This document shows, in pieces, positions 1 through 7,695 of a stretch of 64,000 nucleotides of DNA; position 1 is the stretch's first letter, and each line of letters opens with the position of its first letter. The position numbers and the translations under genes are program-made. Source of the stretch: JAKEFM01 sp035695825 (GTDB taxonomy: Bacteria; Planctomycetota; UBA1135; JAKEFM01); contig DASRRH010000022.1 of the NCBI GenBank assembly GCA_035695825.1, positions 186,001-250,000 of the forward strand, in the 5' to 3' direction. The notes under the pieces were generated by a model that worked only from the letters and a program-made list of their open reading frames with translations, did no database searches and had not been told where the DNA came from.

Positions 1-2
1 GG

Positions 3-251
3 ATCCTCTACCAGTCGACCGGGGACCGGCGGACGCTCCGCCGCCTCGCCGAGATCGCGCGGCGCGACCACGAGAGCCCCCGCATCCGGGGCGCCGCCTT
101 CGTCTCGATCCTCCGGGTGATCGGCAAGAAGGGGCGCGACATCCCCTTCATCGGGAACGCCGACGATCTCGCCGCGCGGGTAGACTGGCGTCTCGTCGAC
201 GCATGCGCGGCCGAGAGGTGGGACGAAGTGCCGATCGGGAAGCAGGGCTGA
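3..251 (+). CDS. C-terminal fragment of an unidentified protein
   Basis: An open frame enters from the left edge of the window and stops with TGA at 249-251, giving 82 residues of a C-terminal end. The residues are alpha-helical and charged, including RRLAEIARRDHESPRIRGAA and a VSILRVIGKKGRD stretch, which faintly resembles a helical-repeat tail. No family is recognised. It overlaps the start of the MeaB gene by up to 49 bases, so either the two are coupled or the MeaB start lies further in. The codon pattern (G/C third positions) matches its neighbours, which is the main reason to call it coding. Confidence 0.55.
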   Translation: MLYQSTGDRRTLRRLAEIARRDHESPRIRGAAFVSILRVIGKKGRDIPFIGNADDLAARVDWRLVDACAAERWDEVPIGKQG

Positions 252-1234
252 CCCCCGCGGACGCCGTGCTCCTCCGCGCCTTCTTCGCGGGGGACCGGCG
301 GGCTTGCGCGCGCCTGATCACGCTCGCGGAGGAGGGGGACCCCTCCTTCTCCCCGCTCTACGACCGCGTCTTCGCCAGGGTCGGGGGGGGGCTCCGGACC
401 GGCGTCACCGGCCCGCCCGGCTCGGGGAAGAGCACCCTCGTCGACCGCCTGATCGAGGAGGGAAGGCGTCGGGGCCGGAGGGTCGGGGTCGTCGCCGTCG
501 ATCCGACGAGCCCCTTCACGGGCGGAGCGCTCCTCGGCGACCGCCTCCGGATGAAGGCGGCCCTCGAGGACGAGGGGGTCTTCGTCCGGTCGATGGCGAC
601 GCGCGGCTCGCTCGGCGGGCTCGCGAAGGCGGCGGTCGAGGCGTGCGACGTGCTCGACGCATTCGGCTGCGGGGAGATCCTCGTCGAGACGGTCGGGGTG
701 GGGCAGGCCGAGCACGACGTCGTCTCGGCCACGGACACCGTCCTCGTCGTCCTCCACCCGGGGGCAGGAGACGGCGTCCAGGCGATGAAGGCGGGGCTGA
801 TGGAGATCGCCGACCTCCTCGTCGTGAACAAGTCCGACCTCCCGGGGGCGGACCGGCTCGCCGTCGACGTCGAGGCGGCGCTCGAGCTGGCGGGGAGGCG
901 GGGGGAGTGGAGGCCCCCCGTCTTGAAGACGGCCGCGACGACCGGGGAGGGGACCGGGGCGCTCTTCGCGGAGATCGAGCGCCACCGCGCGTTCCTCCAG
1001 GAGGGGGGCGGCCTCGAGGCCGCGCGGCGGCGCAAGCGCGCCGAGCACCTCCGGCGGGTCGCGGAGGAGGGAATGCGGGCTATGATCTTCGAAGAGAAGG
1101 GGTACGGGCGGGCGATCGCGCGGGCGCTCGACGGCGGAGGCCGGGGTCCCTACGCGGTCGTGGGAGAGTTCCTCGGACGACTGCGGTCGAGCCTCCCGGA
1201 GGCGGACGCGAGCGAGGCATCCGATGGCCGATGA
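203..1234 (+). CDS. meaB: MeaB/ArgK-type G-protein chaperone of a B12-dependent acyl-CoA mutase
   Basis: A P-loop GTPase of the SIMIBI class. This family guards and reloads adenosylcobalamin in acyl-CoA mutases, using GTP to gate cofactor transfer and expel damaged cofactor. Visible motifs: Walker A GPPGSGKST at residues 70-78, the MeaB switch region around VDPTSPFTGGALLGDRLRM (99-117), ETVGVGQ (162-168) and the guanine-specificity motif NKSD (209-212). Its 343 residues are normal for the family. ATG 203 is the longest start; GTG 218 is an alternative that shortens the overlap with the upstream frame. Its last 11 bases overlap the start of the mutase large-subunit gene, so it is almost certainly that enzyme's dedicated chaperone. 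Confidence 0.93.
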   Translation: MRGREVGRSADREAGLTPADAVLLRAFFAGDRRACARLITLAEEGDPSFSPLYDRVFARVGGGLRTGVTGPPGSGKSTLVDRLIEEGRRRGRRVGVVAVDPTSPFTGGALLGDRLRMKAALEDEGVFVRSMATRGSLGGLAKAAVEACDVLDAFGCGEILVETVGVGQAEHDVVSATDTVLVVLHPGAGDGVQAMKAGLMEIADLLVVNKSDLPGADRLAVDVEAALELAGRRGEWRPPVLKTAATTGEGTGALFAEIERHRAFLQEGGGLEAARRRKRAEHLRRVAEEGMRAMIFEEKGYGRAIARALDGGGRGPYAVVGEFLGRLRSSLPEADASEASDGR

Positions 1235-2888
1235 GAACGACCGGTTGCGGGGGCTGCGGGCGAGCTGGGAGCACCGCGCGAAGGGGGCGCCGCCGCGCCC
1301 CGACGCGAAGGAGTTCACGACCCTCTCGGGGGATTCGATCGATCTCCTCTACGACCCGACGAATTCCCCCCCTCCCGACTACCTGCGCGACCTCGGCTTC
1401 CCCGGGGAGTTCCCCTTCACGCGGGGCCCCTACCCGAACATGTACCGGGGCCGCCTCTGGACGATGCGCCAGTTCTCGGGCTTCGGGACGGCCGCCGACA
1501 CGAACCGCCGCTACCGCTTCCTCCTCGAGCACGGCCAGACGGGTCTCTCCGTCGCCTTCGACTTCCCGACCTTGATGGGCTACGACCCCGACCACGCGCG
1601 CGCGCGGGGGGAGGTCGGCCTGTGCGGGGTGGCGATCTCCTCCCTCGCCGACATGGAGACCCTCTTCGAGGACATCCCCCTCGAGCGGATCTCGACCTCG
1701 ATGACGATCAACGGCCCCGCGCCGGTCGTGTGGGCCTTCTACCTCGCCTGCGCGGAGAAGCAGGGGGTCCCGATCGCGAAGGTCCGCGGCACGATCCAGA
1801 ACGACTGCCTCAAGGAGTTCCAGGCGCAGCACGCCTGGCTCGTCCCGATCGAGCCGGCCCTGAAACTCATCGTCGACACCTTCGAGTTCGCCGTGCTGCA
1901 GGCGCCGAAGTTCAACCCCATCTCGATCAGCGGCTACCACATCCGCGAGGCGGGCTCGACCGCCCTCCAGGAGCTCGCCTTCACCCTCGCGAACGGGTTC
2001 GAGTACGTCCGGCGCGGCGTCGCCCGCGGCCTCGACGTGAACGCCTTCGCCCCGCGCCTCTCCTTCTTCTTCAACGCCCACATCGACCTCTTCGAGGAGA
2101 TCGCGAAGTACCGCGCCGCCCGCCGCCTCTGGGCCCGGCGCCTGAAGGAGGAGTTCGGCGCGACCCGCCCCGAGTCGCTGCGCCTGCGCTTCCACACCCA
2201 GACGGCGGGCGTCTCCCTCATGGCCCAGCAGCCGGAGAACAACATCGTCCGGACGGCCTACGAGGCCCTCGCCGCGGTCCTCGGCGGGACGCAGTCCCTC
2301 CACACGAACTCGATGGACGAGACCTACGCGCTGCCGACGGAGAAGGCCGTCAAGATCGCGCTCCGCACTCAGCAGATCCTCGCGTACGAGACGGAGGTCC
2401 CGCACACGATCGATCCCCTCGCGGGCTCCTACGCCGTCGAGGCGCTCACCCACCGGATGGAGCGCGGGGCCGAGAGGGCCTTCCGCGAGATCGAGGAGCG
2501 CGGCGGGGTGACGAAGGCGACGGAGGAAGGCTACTTCCAGCGGGAGATCCACCTCGCGGCGGCGCGCTACCAAAAGGCGGTCGAGGAAGGGCGCAAGACG
2601 ATCGTCGGGGTGAACCGTTTCGTCGAGGAGGAGGAGGTCGACATCCCCCTCCTCCGGGTCGGTCCCGAGGTCGAGCTGGAGCAGGTCAAGCGCGTGAAGC
2701 GCCTTCGCGCGACCCGGAACAAGGGCAAGGCCCGCGCCGCCCTCAACGGCGTCCGCGGAGCCTGCCGCGCCGGCGAGAACCTGATGCCGCGCTTCCTCGA
2801 GGCGGCGCACGCCTACGCGACGCTCGGGGAGATCTGCGACGTCCTCCGCGAGGAGTTCGGGGAGTACCGGGAGCCGAAGGTCTTCTAG
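1224..2888 (+). CDS. B12-dependent acyl-CoA mutase, large (substrate-binding) subunit, isobutyryl-CoA mutase-like
   Basis: TIM-barrel subunit of a split adenosylcobalamin-dependent acyl-CoA mutase, 554 residues, with no B12 domain of its own; that domain is at 4601-5137. Visible motifs: WTMRQFSGFGT (79-89), GTIQNDCLKEF (189-199) and ISGYHIREAG (235-244), with the conserved His at 239. Aligned by motif to Propionibacterium methylmalonyl-CoA mutase (constant offset of 5), Tyr89 becomes Phe84, Arg207 becomes Gln202, and Ala116 stays Ala111. In the literature Phe/Gln is the signature of isobutyryl-CoA mutase; 2-hydroxyisobutyryl-CoA mutase has Ile and Asp at the first and third sites. The reaction would be interconversion of isobutyryl-CoA and n-butyryl-CoA, as in valine breakdown; this specificity is inferred. 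It overlaps meaB by 11 bases and sits upstream of an acyl-CoA dehydrogenase. Confidence 0.92.
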   Translation: MADENDRLRGLRASWEHRAKGAPPRPDAKEFTTLSGDSIDLLYDPTNSPPPDYLRDLGFPGEFPFTRGPYPNMYRGRLWTMRQFSGFGTAADTNRRYRFLLEHGQTGLSVAFDFPTLMGYDPDHARARGEVGLCGVAISSLADMETLFEDIPLERISTSMTINGPAPVVWAFYLACAEKQGVPIAKVRGTIQNDCLKEFQAQHAWLVPIEPALKLIVDTFEFAVLQAPKFNPISISGYHIREAGSTALQELAFTLANGFEYVRRGVARGLDVNAFAPRLSFFFNAHIDLFEEIAKYRAARRLWARRLKEEFGATRPESLRLRFHTQTAGVSLMAQQPENNIVRTAYEALAAVLGGTQSLHTNSMDETYALPTEKAVKIALRTQQILAYETEVPHTIDPLAGSYAVEALTHRMERGAERAFREIEERGGVTKATEEGYFQREIHLAAARYQKAVEEGRKTIVGVNRFVEEEEVDIPLLRVGPEVELEQVKRVKRLRATRNKGKARAALNGVRGACRAGENLMPRFLEAAHAYATLGEICDVLREEFGEYREPKVF

Positions 2889-2893
2889 GCGCC

Positions 2894-2912
2894 GGCCCCC
2901 CGTCGAGGGGCC
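2894..2912 (+). terminator. GC hairpin just after the mutase gene
   Basis: GGCCCC and GGGGCC (2894-2899 and 2907-2912) pair around a 7-base loop starting 5 bases after the mutase stop codon. There is no T run, so it is at best a weak terminator or an mRNA-end stabiliser. Confidence 0.25.
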
Positions 2913-3085
2913 CGTAGAGCCGTCCGCGCGTCGAGGGAGGGGGGTGGACGCCCCCGGGGGGCGAGGAGATCCTGCCCGCGCGCCCCCCTCGCCGGCACCC
3001 CGGCTGTACCGACCGCGGCCTCCCGCTCGTGGGCGGCGGCAGGTCGCGCCCGGAGCGTCCTCCGCGAGGAGGGAAGGAGGTCGAG

Positions 3086-4510
3086 ATGCGACACGTCCTC
3101 GCTTCCGCTCTGGCCGGTGCCCTCCTCGCGGCGCCCTCCCTCGCCGCCCAGGCCGCGGTGAACGTCCAGCTCGTGAGCCAGACGACGCGTCCGGGCACCG
3201 CGGGGTACTCGGGCGTCACCGGCTACCGGGATCCCTCGAGCGGACGGGAGTTCGCCCTCGTCGGGACCTGGGAGGGGGCATGGATCGTCGAGACGACCGA
3301 CCCGCTGAACCCCGTCGAGAAGGGGTTCTTCCCCGGACCGACCAGCATGTGGCGGGAGATCTCGACCTACCAGCACTACGCCTACGTCGTGACGGAGGGG
3401 GGCGGCGGCGCTCAGATCCTCGACCTCGCGAACCCCGACGCTCCCGCGCTCGTCGGGACCGTCACGCTCCCCTTCTGGGGGAACACCCACACCGTGACGG
3501 TCGACGCCGGAGCGGGGCGCCTCTACTGCAACGGCACGAGTCTGGGCATGCCGATCTTCGACCTCGCCGATCCGGTGAATCCTGCCCTCCTCGCGACCTA
3601 CGCGGCGACCTACGTCCACGAGTCGTTCGTCCAGCACGGCCTCGCCTACCTCTCGTGCAACTCCGCCGGGCAGCTCCGGATTCTCGACGTCTCCGCCCTC
3701 CCGTCCTTCCCGACGATCAGCGAGACGACGACGCCGCTCGCCTCGACGCACAACGCCGCGGCGAACAGCACCGACACGATCGTCGTCACGGCCGACGAGA
3801 ACGGGGGAGGGTGGCTCCAGGTCTACGACGTCTCGAATCCGGCCGCTCCGCTCCCCCTCGGGAGTGATTTCACTCCCTTCGTCACCATCCACGAGATCCA
3901 CCTCGTCGACGACAAGGTGCTCCACCTCGCCCACTACTACGGGAGCTACAGGGCCCTCGACCTGACCGATCCGAACGCCCCGGTCGAGATCGGGCATTAC
4001 AATTCGATCAGCGCCTGGGGCGTGGACCCCTTCCAGCCCTCGGGGGTCGTCTACGCGGCCGACATTCCGGCGACGGGGGGACTCAAGATCCTGCGTCTCA
4101 CGTGCGGCGTCCCGCGGCGCTACGGGGCGGGGACGGGCGGCAGCGGCGGGTTCGCGCCGGCGATCGACTGGAACGGCGGGTACGCGCACGTCGACAACCC
4201 GACGTTCCGGCTCGAGGGGCGCGACCTGCTCGGCGGGACGATCGCGGGGCTCGCGATCGCGGGCTCGCCGGCGAATCTCCCGGTCTTCGGAATCACGCTC
4301 CTCGTGAATCCCGTCCCGCCCCCCCTCGTGCTCCTCCTCCCGGTGTCCGGCACCGGGCCGGGAGCGGGAACGGTCTCGGTCACGATTCCGATCCCCAACG
4401 ATCCGATGCTCGCGAACGGGACGGCCTACGCCCAGTGGATCGCCCTCGACCCCGGCGCGCCCCAGGGGCTCTCGGCCTCCCCCGGCGTCGAGGTCACGAT
4501 CTGCCCGTAG
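3086..4510 (+). CDS. Exported choice-of-anchor B (LVIVD-repeat) protein with planctomycete C-terminal module
   Basis: A predicted secreted beta-propeller-like protein of 474 residues. A signal peptide is clear: RHVLASALAGALLAAPSLAAQA at the N-terminus, probably cleaved after an Ala near residue 20. The body carries repeated blades containing lines such as ILDLANPDAPALVGTV, IFDLADPVNPALLATY and VYDVSNPAAPLPLG, typical of LVIVD repeats in choice-of-anchor B proteins. From about residue 335 it switches to a beta-rich C-terminal module beginning YGAGTGGSGGFAPAI, which three other exported proteins in the window also have. ATG 3086 is chosen over the longer frame from 3029 because GGAGG lies 7 bases before it and the signal peptide begins there. 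Oddly, it separates the two mutase subunit genes. Its partner is unknown. Confidence 0.85.
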   Translation: MRHVLASALAGALLAAPSLAAQAAVNVQLVSQTTRPGTAGYSGVTGYRDPSSGREFALVGTWEGAWIVETTDPLNPVEKGFFPGPTSMWREISTYQHYAYVVTEGGGGAQILDLANPDAPALVGTVTLPFWGNTHTVTVDAGAGRLYCNGTSLGMPIFDLADPVNPALLATYAATYVHESFVQHGLAYLSCNSAGQLRILDVSALPSFPTISETTTPLASTHNAAANSTDTIVVTADENGGGWLQVYDVSNPAAPLPLGSDFTPFVTIHEIHLVDDKVLHLAHYYGSYRALDLTDPNAPVEIGHYNSISAWGVDPFQPSGVVYAADIPATGGLKILRLTCGVPRRYGAGTGGSGGFAPAIDWNGGYAHVDNPTFRLEGRDLLGGTIAGLAIAGSPANLPVFGITLLVNPVPPPLVLLLPVSGTGPGAGTVSVTIPIPNDPMLANGTAYAQWIALDPGAPQGLSASPGVEVTICP

Positions 4511-4600
4511 GAGGACGGCCCCCCCCTCGCGGGGAGGGCTCCCCCGGAGGTGTTGAACCCCGCGGCGCTTCCGGTACGGTTCCTCCGCCGAGAGCCGCCC

Positions 4601-5137
4601 GTGGCCGCCTCTTCCGACCGCCCGATCCGCGTCCTCGTCGCGAAGCCCGGCCTCGACGGGCACGACCGGGGCGCGAAGGTCGTCGCCGCGACGCTCCGGG
4701 ACGCGGGGATGGAGGTGATCTACTCGGGACTGCACCAGACGCCCGAGATGATCGTCGAGGCGGCGGTGCAGGAGGACGTCGACGTCGTCGGCCTCTCGAT
4801 CCTCTCGGGCGCGCACATGACCCACTTTCCCCGGATCCGCCAGCTCCTGGTCGAACGGGGGATGGGACACGTCCTCCTCACGGGCGGCGGGATCATCCCG
4901 AAGGAGGACGCGGAGGCGCTCGAGAAGAAGGGGTTCGCGAAGCTCTTCGGGCCGGGGACGACGACGGGCGAGATCGTGGAGTTCCTCCGCGCGGAGGTCG
5001 GACGCCGTCGGCGGGGAAGGATTCCCGCGGCGGCCGCCGCGGCCGGGGCGCCCAAGCCCTCGGCGCCGCGTGCCAGGAGGGGCGGCAAGTCCGCCTCCGC
5101 CCCGCGGAGACGCGGGAGCAAGACGAGGCGCCGGTAG
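4601..5137 (+). CDS. B12-binding small subunit of the acyl-CoA mutase
   Basis: Rossmann-like cobalamin-binding subunit (178 residues from GTG 4601) that supplies base-off, His-on B12 to the large subunit at 1224-2888. The signature is complete: GLDGHDRGAK (DxHxxG) near the N-terminus, then SILSGAH, then the GGGIIP loop. Family members of about 130-140 residues start just before the IRVLVAKPGLDGHD strand, which favours GTG 4601 over the longer in-frame GTG at 4550. After the B12 domain comes a tail of about 50 residues rich in Ala, Pro, Arg and Lys that is not part of the family; it may be disordered. The gene lies 1.7 kb after the large subunit, split off by the exported protein gene. Confidence 0.92.
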   Translation: MAASSDRPIRVLVAKPGLDGHDRGAKVVAATLRDAGMEVIYSGLHQTPEMIVEAAVQEDVDVVGLSILSGAHMTHFPRIRQLLVERGMGHVLLTGGGIIPKEDAEALEKKGFAKLFGPGTTTGEIVEFLRAEVGRRRRGRIPAAAAAAGAPKPSAPRARRGGKSASAPRRRGSKTRRR

Positions 5138-5169
5138 CGCGGGGGCGAGACGGCGGGCGGCGCCTGCCG

Positions 5170-5175
5170 TATGTT
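5170..5175 (+). promoter_or_regulatory. Candidate -10 hexamer (TATGTT) of a short-leader transcript
   Basis: TATGTT ends 9 bases before the ATG at 5185, the same geometry as the TATNCT hexamers before the genes at 19547, 26844 and 29939. No convincing -35 box is visible. Confidence 0.35.
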
Positions 5176-5184
5176 TGGGAGCCG

Positions 5185-5211
5185 ATGAAGGAAGGGCCGA
5201 GCCCCCCGTGA
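5185..5211 (+). CDS. Possible 8-codon leader ORF (MKEGPSPP)
   Basis: ATG 5185 follows a TATGTT hexamer by 9 bases. It encodes MKEGPSPP and stops with TGA at 5209-5211, which overlaps the GTG start of the HTH gene as GTGA. The arrangement suggests a leader ORF whose translation delivers ribosomes to the HTH gene. The Pro-Ser-Pro-Pro end could slow ribosomes. It may equally be chance: in a GC-rich genome an 8-codon frame means little by itself. Confidence 0.25.
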   Translation: MKEGPSPP

Positions 5212-5618
5212 CCGAGACCCTCGCGAGCGTCATCCCCCCCGCCCCCGCGAAGAAGCGAGCCCCCCGCGGACCCCGGTCGCGCGGCCCGCGCTCCTTCGCC
5301 GTCGATATCCGGACGGGTCTCGCCCCGAACGAGAAGGAGATCCTGAACCTCGACGAGGCGGCCGCCTTCCTCGGCGTGAGTCTGCGGACCTTCTTGAAGA
5401 CGCTCCGGCTGGAGAACCTCCCGGGGCGGAAGGTCGGGCGCGAGTGGAAGTTCTCCCGCTCGGCTCTCGTCGCGTGGATCGGTTCGGGGCGGACGAGGGA
5501 CTTCCTCCGCAACGGCGGGGGGGAGGAAGGGAGGGAGGGGCGGGGGCCGGGGGCCCGCGGGGAGGGGACGCGCTCCGGCCGCCGCCGGCGCGACGACATC
5601 GCCGCCGAGGAGGACTGA
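5208..5618 (+). CDS. Small DNA-binding protein with excisionase/MerR-like helix-turn-helix
   Basis: A 136-residue protein whose centre matches the HTH_17/excisionase fold: ILNLDEAAAFLGVSLRTF, then the short LPGRKVGREWKF wing and a helix SRSALVAWI. Such domains bind DNA as regulators or as recombination factors. The N-terminus is basic (AKKRAPRGPRSRGPR), and the C-terminus is a low-complexity Gly/Arg/Glu tail ending in an acidic patch, so both ends look disordered. No integrase or phage gene is nearby, so a regulator of the adjoining acyl-CoA genes is the better guess. The GTG start at 5208 overlaps the TGA of a possible leader ORF and lies 70 bases after the B12-subunit gene. Confidence 0.7.
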   Translation: MTETLASVIPPAPAKKRAPRGPRSRGPRSFAVDIRTGLAPNEKEILNLDEAAAFLGVSLRTFLKTLRLENLPGRKVGREWKFSRSALVAWIGSGRTRDFLRNGGGEEGREGRGPGARGEGTRSGRRRRDDIAAEED

Positions 5619-5650
5619 CTTCGGGGGAGGCCCGACCCCGAGCGAGCGCC

Positions 5651-6826
5651 ATGGCCGACGCTCTACCTCCGACCTCCGTCGACTTCGACCTCACGGAGGA
5701 GCAGCGGATGATCCGGGAGACGGTCCGCTCCTTCGCGGAGAAGGAGTGCGGACCGATCGCCGCCGAGATCGACCGGACCTGTCGCTTCCCGATCGAGAAC
5801 TGGCGGAAGATGGCCGCTCTCGGGCTCGCGGGCATCCCCATCCCGGCCGAGTGGGAAGGGGCGGGCCTCGACACGCTCGGCTACTGCCTCGCGATCGAGG
5901 AGCTCGCGCGCGTCTGCGCCTCGACGGCGCTGACGCTCGCCGCGCACACCTCGCTCGGGACCTACCCGATCTTCGGGTTCGGGAGCGAGGCGCTGAAGCG
6001 CCGCTACGTGCCCGACCTCGCGAGCGGTCGCGTGCTCGGGGCCTACGGGCTCACGGAACCGGGGGCGGGGTCCGACGCGGGCGGCACGAAGACGGTCGCC
6101 CTCCGGGACGGGGAGCACTACGTCCTCAACGGCCGCAAGTGCTTCATCACGAACGCGAACTTCGCCGGCACGTTCGTCGTCACGGCGGTCACGGACCGGA
6201 CGAGGGGGCCGAAGGGGATCTCGGCCTTCGTGATCGAGCGCGCCTTCCCCGGCTTCCACGTCGAGAAGGGGGAGGAGAAGCTCGGGATGCGCGGCTCGGA
6301 CTGGGGCTCCCTCGTCCTCGACGGCTGTCGCGTTCCCGCCGAGAACCGCCTCTCCGAGGAGGGGGCGGGGTTCTCCGCCTTCATGAGGACGCTCGAGGGG
6401 GGGCGGATCTCGATCGGCGCGCTCGGGGTCGGGATCGCGCAGGGGGCGTTCGAGAAGGCCCTCGAGCACGCCAAGACGCGCGAGGCCTTCGGCCGCCCGC
6501 TCGCCGAGCACCAGGCGGTGCAGTTCAAGCTCGCCGACATGGCGACGGAGATCCGCGCGGCGCGACTCCTTTGCTACGACGCGGCGCGGAGGAAGGACCG
6601 GGGACTCCCCTTCGCGCGGGAGGCCTCGATGGCGAAGCTCTTCGCCTCGGAGGTGGCGATGCGCGTCACCTATCAGGCCGTCCAGGTCCTGGGAGGGACC
6701 GGCTATTCGCGGGAGGTCCCGGTCGAGCGCTACTGGAGGGACGCGAAGCTCTGCACGATCGGGGAGGGGACGAGCGAGATCCAGCGGATGATCGTCGCGC
6801 GGAGCGTTCTCCGGGAAGGGGCGTGA
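5651..6826 (+). CDS. Acyl-CoA dehydrogenase (short/branched-chain type)
   Basis: FAD-dependent alpha,beta-desaturation of an acyl-CoA, passing electrons to ETF. The 391 residues are the standard length. Visible features: the N-terminal DLTEEQRMIRETVRSFAEKE helix region, the FAD and substrate loop LTEPGAGSDAGG, CFITNA, the AFGRPLAEHQAVQFKLADM helix, and near the C-terminus IGEGTSEIQR, whose Glu372 matches the catalytic base of butyryl-CoA-type enzymes. The chain length of the substrate cannot be read directly. Next to an isobutyryl-CoA mutase-like enzyme, butyryl- or isobutyryl-CoA is plausible (inference). ATG 5651 is the first start giving the family N-terminus. The stop overlaps the start of the MBL gene as GTGA. 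Confidence 0.93.
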   Translation: MADALPPTSVDFDLTEEQRMIRETVRSFAEKECGPIAAEIDRTCRFPIENWRKMAALGLAGIPIPAEWEGAGLDTLGYCLAIEELARVCASTALTLAAHTSLGTYPIFGFGSEALKRRYVPDLASGRVLGAYGLTEPGAGSDAGGTKTVALRDGEHYVLNGRKCFITNANFAGTFVVTAVTDRTRGPKGISAFVIERAFPGFHVEKGEEKLGMRGSDWGSLVLDGCRVPAENRLSEEGAGFSAFMRTLEGGRISIGALGVGIAQGAFEKALEHAKTREAFGRPLAEHQAVQFKLADMATEIRAARLLCYDAARRKDRGLPFAREASMAKLFASEVAMRVTYQAVQVLGGTGYSREVPVERYWRDAKLCTIGEGTSEIQRMIVARSVLREGA

Positions 6827-7692
6827 CCGCCCCCCCCTCCCTCGCGGTCGGGCCGTACCGGATCCGGCCCCTCGCGGACGGGACCTTCCGGCTCGACGCC
6901 GGAGCGATGTTCGGAGTCGTGCCGAAGGCGCTCTGGTCGAGGGTCGCCTCCGCCGGCCCCGACAACAAGATGACCCTCGCTCTCCGGCCGTTCCTCGTGC
7001 GCGGCGGGGGGCGGACGGTCCTGATCGACCCCGGGATCGGCCCCTGCTGGGACGAGAGGCGCGCGCGGATCTGGGGGATCGAGAGGCCCCGGACGATCCT
7101 CGACACGCTCGAGGCGTGCGGCGTCGGGCCCGCGGAGGTCGACGCGGTCGTTCTCACCCACCTCCACTGGGACCACATGGGAGGGGCCCTCGTCGAGGGA
7201 GCGGGGGGCGCTCCCGCGCCGGCGTTTCCGGACGCGCCCCATTTCTGCGCGGCGCGGGAAGTCCCGGCGGCGCGGGGACGCCACGCGCGCTCCGCCTCCT
7301 ACCGCGCCGAGCTCCTCGAGCCTCTCGAGCGCGCAGGGCTGCTCCGTCCCGTCGAGGGGCGGCGTGAGGTGGCCCCGGGGGTCACGATGCACGTCCTCGG
7401 CGGGCACTCGGAGGGCTCCTCCGTCGTCACGATCGAGGGGGAGGGGAGGAAGGCGATCTTCTGGGACGACATCCTCCCGACGAGCGGGCACCTCCGGCCC
7501 GCCTGGATCATGGCCCTCGACCTCTACCCGGCCGACTCGTTCCGGATCCGGGAAGAGTGGATCGCGCGGGCGGCCGACGAGGCGTGGATCGGCCTCCTCT
7601 ACCACGACGTGCGGGATCCCTGGGGGCGGATCCTGCGCGAGGGGGAAGGGTTCGCCTGGAGGCCCCTCGAGCCCGCCGAGCTCGAGGGGTGA
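6823..7692 (+). CDS. MBL-fold metallo-hydrolase
   Basis: A metallo-beta-lactamase-fold hydrolase of 289 residues with a complete di-metal site: THLHWDH (His113, His115, Asp117, His118), GGHSEGS for the next His, WDDI for the bridging Asp and LYHD for the last His. It resembles the MBL group that includes lactonases and quorum-quenching enzymes, and thioester hydrolases are also known in the fold, so the substrate is open. GTG 6823 overlaps the TGA of the acyl-CoA dehydrogenase gene, so the two are coupled. That placement makes an acyl-CoA-derived ester or lactone a fair guess, not more. No signal peptide; cytoplasmic. Confidence 0.85.
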   Translation: MTAPPSLAVGPYRIRPLADGTFRLDAGAMFGVVPKALWSRVASAGPDNKMTLALRPFLVRGGGRTVLIDPGIGPCWDERRARIWGIERPRTILDTLEACGVGPAEVDAVVLTHLHWDHMGGALVEGAGGAPAPAFPDAPHFCAAREVPAARGRHARSASYRAELLEPLERAGLLRPVEGRREVAPGVTMHVLGGHSEGSSVVTIEGEGRKAIFWDDILPTSGHLRPAWIMALDLYPADSFRIREEWIARAADEAWIGLLYHDVRDPWGRILREGEGFAWRPLEPAELEG

Positions 7693-7695
7693 GGC

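Noticed and set aside
1224..2888. Annotation as methylmalonyl-CoA mutase
   Set aside because: The Tyr and Arg that select methylmalonyl-CoA are Phe84 and Gln202 here, so that name would state a specificity the sequence argues against.
3029..3085. Longer start for the choice-of-anchor B gene
   Set aside because: The extra residues are Arg/Pro/Gly-rich and would bury the signal peptide; GGAGG sits 7 bases before ATG 3086.
4511..4549. GC hairpin between the choice-of-anchor B and B12-subunit genes
   Set aside because: The stem is short and runs of C and G can pair in many ways; no T run follows.
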